Shown one piece after another: positions 62,130 to 64,000 of a DNA stretch of 64,000 bases. Position 1 is the first letter of the stretch; each line of letters starts with the position of its first letter. The stretch is from positions 62,001 to 126,000 of IMG/VR virus record IMGVR_UViG_3300042398_000969, one strand, 5' to 3'. This stretch comes from a virus. The translations under genes were made by a program, and so were the position numbers. Below the pieces are notes generated by a model. That model did no database searches, had not been told where the DNA came from, and saw only the letters and a program-made list of their open reading frames with translations.

Positions 62130-62408
62130 TTATTTTCCGCAACCACAATCTGATTCATTATTTGTTGTGATTAACGATTTTGTTACACTATTAAAATAGT
62201 TTTTATTATTTTCAATGAAATCATTCGCTTTCTCCATTAATAACTCATTTACTTGATCATTGATATAGCTAATGTACATCTCATCATTTAAAGTAAATAG
62301 TTCTCTAACCATAACTTTAACACCATTAATTGTAAATAAATCATTTATATCAATGGTATAACCGTCATTTGTGTATGTTAAAATTTTATTTGTTATTATT
62401 ACTTCCAT
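62130..62408 (-). CDS. Small protein with Cys-rich end (92 aa)
   Basis: An alpha/beta protein (IDINDLFTINGVKVMVRELFTL, SYINDQVNELLMEKANDFIEN) with the sequence SDCGCGK at its end. It lies between two giant adhesin genes with gaps of one and seven bases. An adaptor or assembly role is possible. Function unknown. Confidence 0.6.
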   Translation of the reverse strand: MEVIITNKILTYTNDGYTIDINDLFTINGVKVMVRELFTLNDEMYISYINDQVNELLMEKANDFIENNKNYFNSVTKSLITTNNESDCGCGK

Positions 62409-62409
62409 A

Positions 62410-64000
62410 TTAAACTACTTGACCTGTACAAGGATTTATTGTTAAGAAATTATTGTTTGGACAACCACTATAAATTGTTTCATTATTAAGTTTTAACGTA
62501 ACCCAGGTTACGTTAGTGTGACATTGTCCATTTCCAAAACCAAGATTTACATTTATTGGTGTTGCACAAACTAATGCAAAACTTATATTACCACCAGTTG
62601 ATGATGCTGCAATATCTTGTGCTTGTTGCGTTGTTAGTGTTAATGAGTTATATCTAGCATTACCACTAGTAACCCCAGGAGGATAATTAAATTGATCATT
62701 TGACCCACCAGTGTTACTTAAATAAACTGTACCTATATTAATATTATTACCTCTTAAATAAAAAGTTGCAGCATTACATGTGTGTCCACCAGGACAAGGT
62801 CCTAATGTTGGGCTATATTGAACAATAAATTCCATATTAGCCAAACAGTTTACTACTTCAGTTAATTCAGGTGTAATTGTTGTATCTAAAGCGCAATCAA
62901 TAGTTGCTGTAGGTGTTGGACTTGGAGTTGGTGTTGGACTCGTTGTTGGAGTCGGTGACGGTGATGGGCTAGGACTAGGCGTTGGCGTTGGTGTAGCCGT
63001 TATAATATTAGTATCAACACCAAAATCACAATTCTCGGTAGGAGATGGTGTTGGTGTTGGTGTCGCTGTTGCTGTTGGGCTCGGCGTTGGGCTAGGAGTT
63101 GGTGTTGGGCTTGTTGTTGGAGTTGGCGTTGCTGTTATTATATTAGTATCAATACCAAAGTCACAATTAGGTGTTGGGCTAGGTGTTGGAGTTGGTGTAC
63201 TAGTTGGTGTTGAGCTTGGTGTTGGTGTTGGACTAGGACTTGGGCTAGGTGTTGGGGTTGGTGTGGCAGTAATAATATTTGTATCAATACCGAAATCGCA
63301 ATTAGGTGTTGGACTCGGTGTTGGAGTTGGTGTACTAGTTGGTGTTGAGCTTGGTGTTGGACTCGGTGTTGGTGTAGGTGTAGCTGTAATAATATTTACA
63401 CCAACGTTAATATCACAATTAGGGGTTGGACTTGGGCTCGGAGTTGGACTAGGACTAGGTGTTGGGCTCGTTGTTGGTGTTGGTGTTGCTGTAATAACAT
63501 TAACTCCCATTCCAAAGTCACAATTAGGTGTAGGGCTTGGAGTTGGTGTAGGACTAGTTGTTGGTGTTGGCGTTGCTGTTATAATAATAACACCAACGTT
63601 AATATCACAATTAGGGGTTGGGCTTGGAGTCGGTGTTGGTGTAGCTGTAATAATATTTACACCCACACCAAATGTACAATCATTGGTCGGTGTAGGAGTT
63701 GGTGTTGGTGTGGCAGTAATAACATTTGATGTTACTTGAAAAGTACAATCAGATGTTGGCGTTGGTGTTGGGGTTGGCGTTGCTGTAACAACATTAGTAT
63801 TAACACCAAAATTACAATTTGCTGTTGGACTTGGTGTTGGTGTAGGTGTGGCAGTTGGACTTGTTGTTGGTGTTGGGGTTGGTGTTGCGGTTGGTAATGG
63901 ACAGCTACCCAAATTAAGATTTATTGATGTAACACTACTTGTCCCATTAATTGTCCATCCAGTATTTGGTGAATCACTTGTTGTTGTATTTCTAGGTTCT
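62410..64000 (-). CDS. Adhesin with tandem Pro-Thr / Cys-cassette array, 5' end outside window
   Basis: The frame is open to the window edge: before the TTG at 63912 it reads [22 protein letters not shown], so the gene begins outside. About residues 1-330 of the visible part are Pro-Thr-Ser linkers interrupted by nine short cassettes of the form (N/D)C(D/T/N)(F/I)...N(I/V)(I/V)TA, each with one Cys. A C-terminal domain of 160 residues ([48 protein letters not shown]) with paired Cys residues ends the protein. It has the same logic as the neighbouring adhesins but an unusually long linker array. Function: extended virion spike or adhesin, inferred. Confidence 0.7.
   Translation of the reverse strand, partial: EPRNTTTSDSPNTGWTINGTSSVTSINLNLGSCPLPTATPTPTPTTSPTATPTPTPSPTANCNFGVNTNVVTATPTPTPTPTSDCTFQVTSNVITATPTPTPTPTNDCTFGVGVNIITATPTPTPSPTPNCDINVGVIIITATPTPTTSPTPTPSPTPNCDFGMGVNVITATPTPTTSPTPSPSPTPSPSPTPNCDINVGVNIITATPTPTPSPTPSSTPTSTPTPTPSPTPNCDFGIDTNIITATPTPTPSPSPSPTPTPSSTPTSTPTPTPSPTPNCDFGIDTNIITATPTPTTSPTPTPSPTPSPTATATPTPTPSPTENCDFGVDTNIITATPTPTPSPSPSPSPTPTTSPTPTPSPTPTATIDCALDTTITPELTEVVNCLANMEFIVQYSPTLGPCPGGHTCNAATFYLRGNNINIGTVYLSNTGGSNDQFNYPPGVTSGNARYNSLTLTTQQAQDIAASSTGGNISFALVCATPINVNLGFGNGQCHTNVTWVTLKLNNETIYSGCPNNNFLTINPCTGQVV
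62895..63905 (-). repeat. Minisatellite-like array of Pro-Thr linkers and Cys cassettes
   Basis: About 1 kb of degenerate tandem repeats; GTTGGTGTTGG-type units (plus-strand reading) alternate with about nine cassette units near 63720, 63650, 63580, 63490, 63400, 63270, 63140 and 63000. Repeats of this type are prone to slippage. Confidence 0.75.

Noticed and set aside
63263-63739. Plus-strand open frame of Gly-Val repeats opposite the Pro-Thr array
   Set aside because: It is the antisense of the Pro-Thr/Cys-cassette array: GVGVGV mirrors the proline-threonine codons. There is no ribosome site and the same shadow appears opposite every Pro-Thr linker.
62895-63905. CRISPR-like array
   Set aside because: The repeats are of unequal length, are in frame, vary by codon-third-position changes and encode protein; there are no spacers or cas genes.
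1-64000. Reassigned stop codons as in some large phages
   Set aside because: TAA, TAG and TGA all end genes at tight operon junctions, and no gene needs read-through apart from the single frameshift site described.

Overview
The window is part of a large tailed-phage genome (Caudoviricetes, with T4-like replication and recombination genes) that very probably infects a member of the Bacteroidota, most likely a flavobacterium-like host. Evidence for the host: the ClpP protease carries the N-terminal 'TPYILEERxLNV..MDVFSRLMM' signature of Bacteroidota ClpP; a 62-residue protein matches the Bacteroidota Hc1 / histone H1-like family; a giant virion protein carries about ten SprB-type repeats, the module of the flavobacterial gliding adhesin SprB; a small envelope protein has a typical '..SYSQ' Bacteroidota signal peptide. 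The DNA is AT-rich, all three stop codons are used, and there is no integrase, terminase, portal, capsid, sheath or polymerase here, so the genome extends well beyond both edges. Every gene except two small ones (32619-33451) is on the minus strand, so transcription runs from high to low coordinates.

Layout in coordinate order. 1-2921: a translationally coupled cassette of two glycosyltransferase-like paralogues, a GT2-type glycosyltransferase and a family-24-type methyltransferase. 2949-29899: a very large receptor-binding / tail-fibre region with seven long fibre proteins (552-1366 aa, plus a 263-aa relative) built from shared modules, three free-standing C1q-like tip proteins and a fourth fused one, a glycine-rich LamG protein, and several small conserved phage proteins, some of them possible assembly chaperones. 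29988-32495: glutaredoxin, thioredoxin, an AAA+ ATPase and a NusG-like factor. 32619-33451: two plus-strand genes divergent from nusG. 33432-38225: small conserved proteins, the Hc1-like protein, a zinc-ribbon protein and a DUF5661/ParB-like protein. 38197-44153: an amidase-like lysin, membrane proteins, a sigma-70 factor, a spanin-like overlapping pair, and a virion-type zinc-ribbon protein. 44328-50730: ClpP, SbcC/gp46-like and SbcD/gp47-like recombination nuclease subunits, a PD-(D/E)XK nuclease and a primase. 50861-53865: a small protein, a RuvC-like resolvase and a 712-aa virion protein. 53883-64000: a second adhesin region whose proteins share the plan 'N-terminal attachment domain, long Pro-Thr linker, C-terminal domain', ending in a gene truncated by the window edge.

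How it fits together: the sigma factor and NusG-like protein probably redirect host RNA polymerase to phage genes; primase, SbcCD-like complex, exonuclease and resolvase belong to replication, recombination and packaging; thiol oxidoreductases and ClpP shape host physiology; amidase plus spanin-like proteins form a dispersed lysis set; and about half of the window is devoted to an unusually rich set of fibres and adhesins.

The most notable observations are (i) a Pro-Thr-rich reading frame (38783-39019) that has no start codon of its own and is reachable only by a -1 shift on an A10 run at the end of a membrane-protein gene, and which leads toward the amidase; (ii) a 1375-aa virion protein combining cadherin-like and SprB repeats; (iii) an array of nine short Cys-containing cassettes separated by Pro-Thr linkers; (iv) a recurrent TATTTATA motif just upstream of many start codons, the reverse complement of the T4/cyanophage late-promoter consensus; and (v) a nucleotidyltransferase-like protein encoded among the adhesins.
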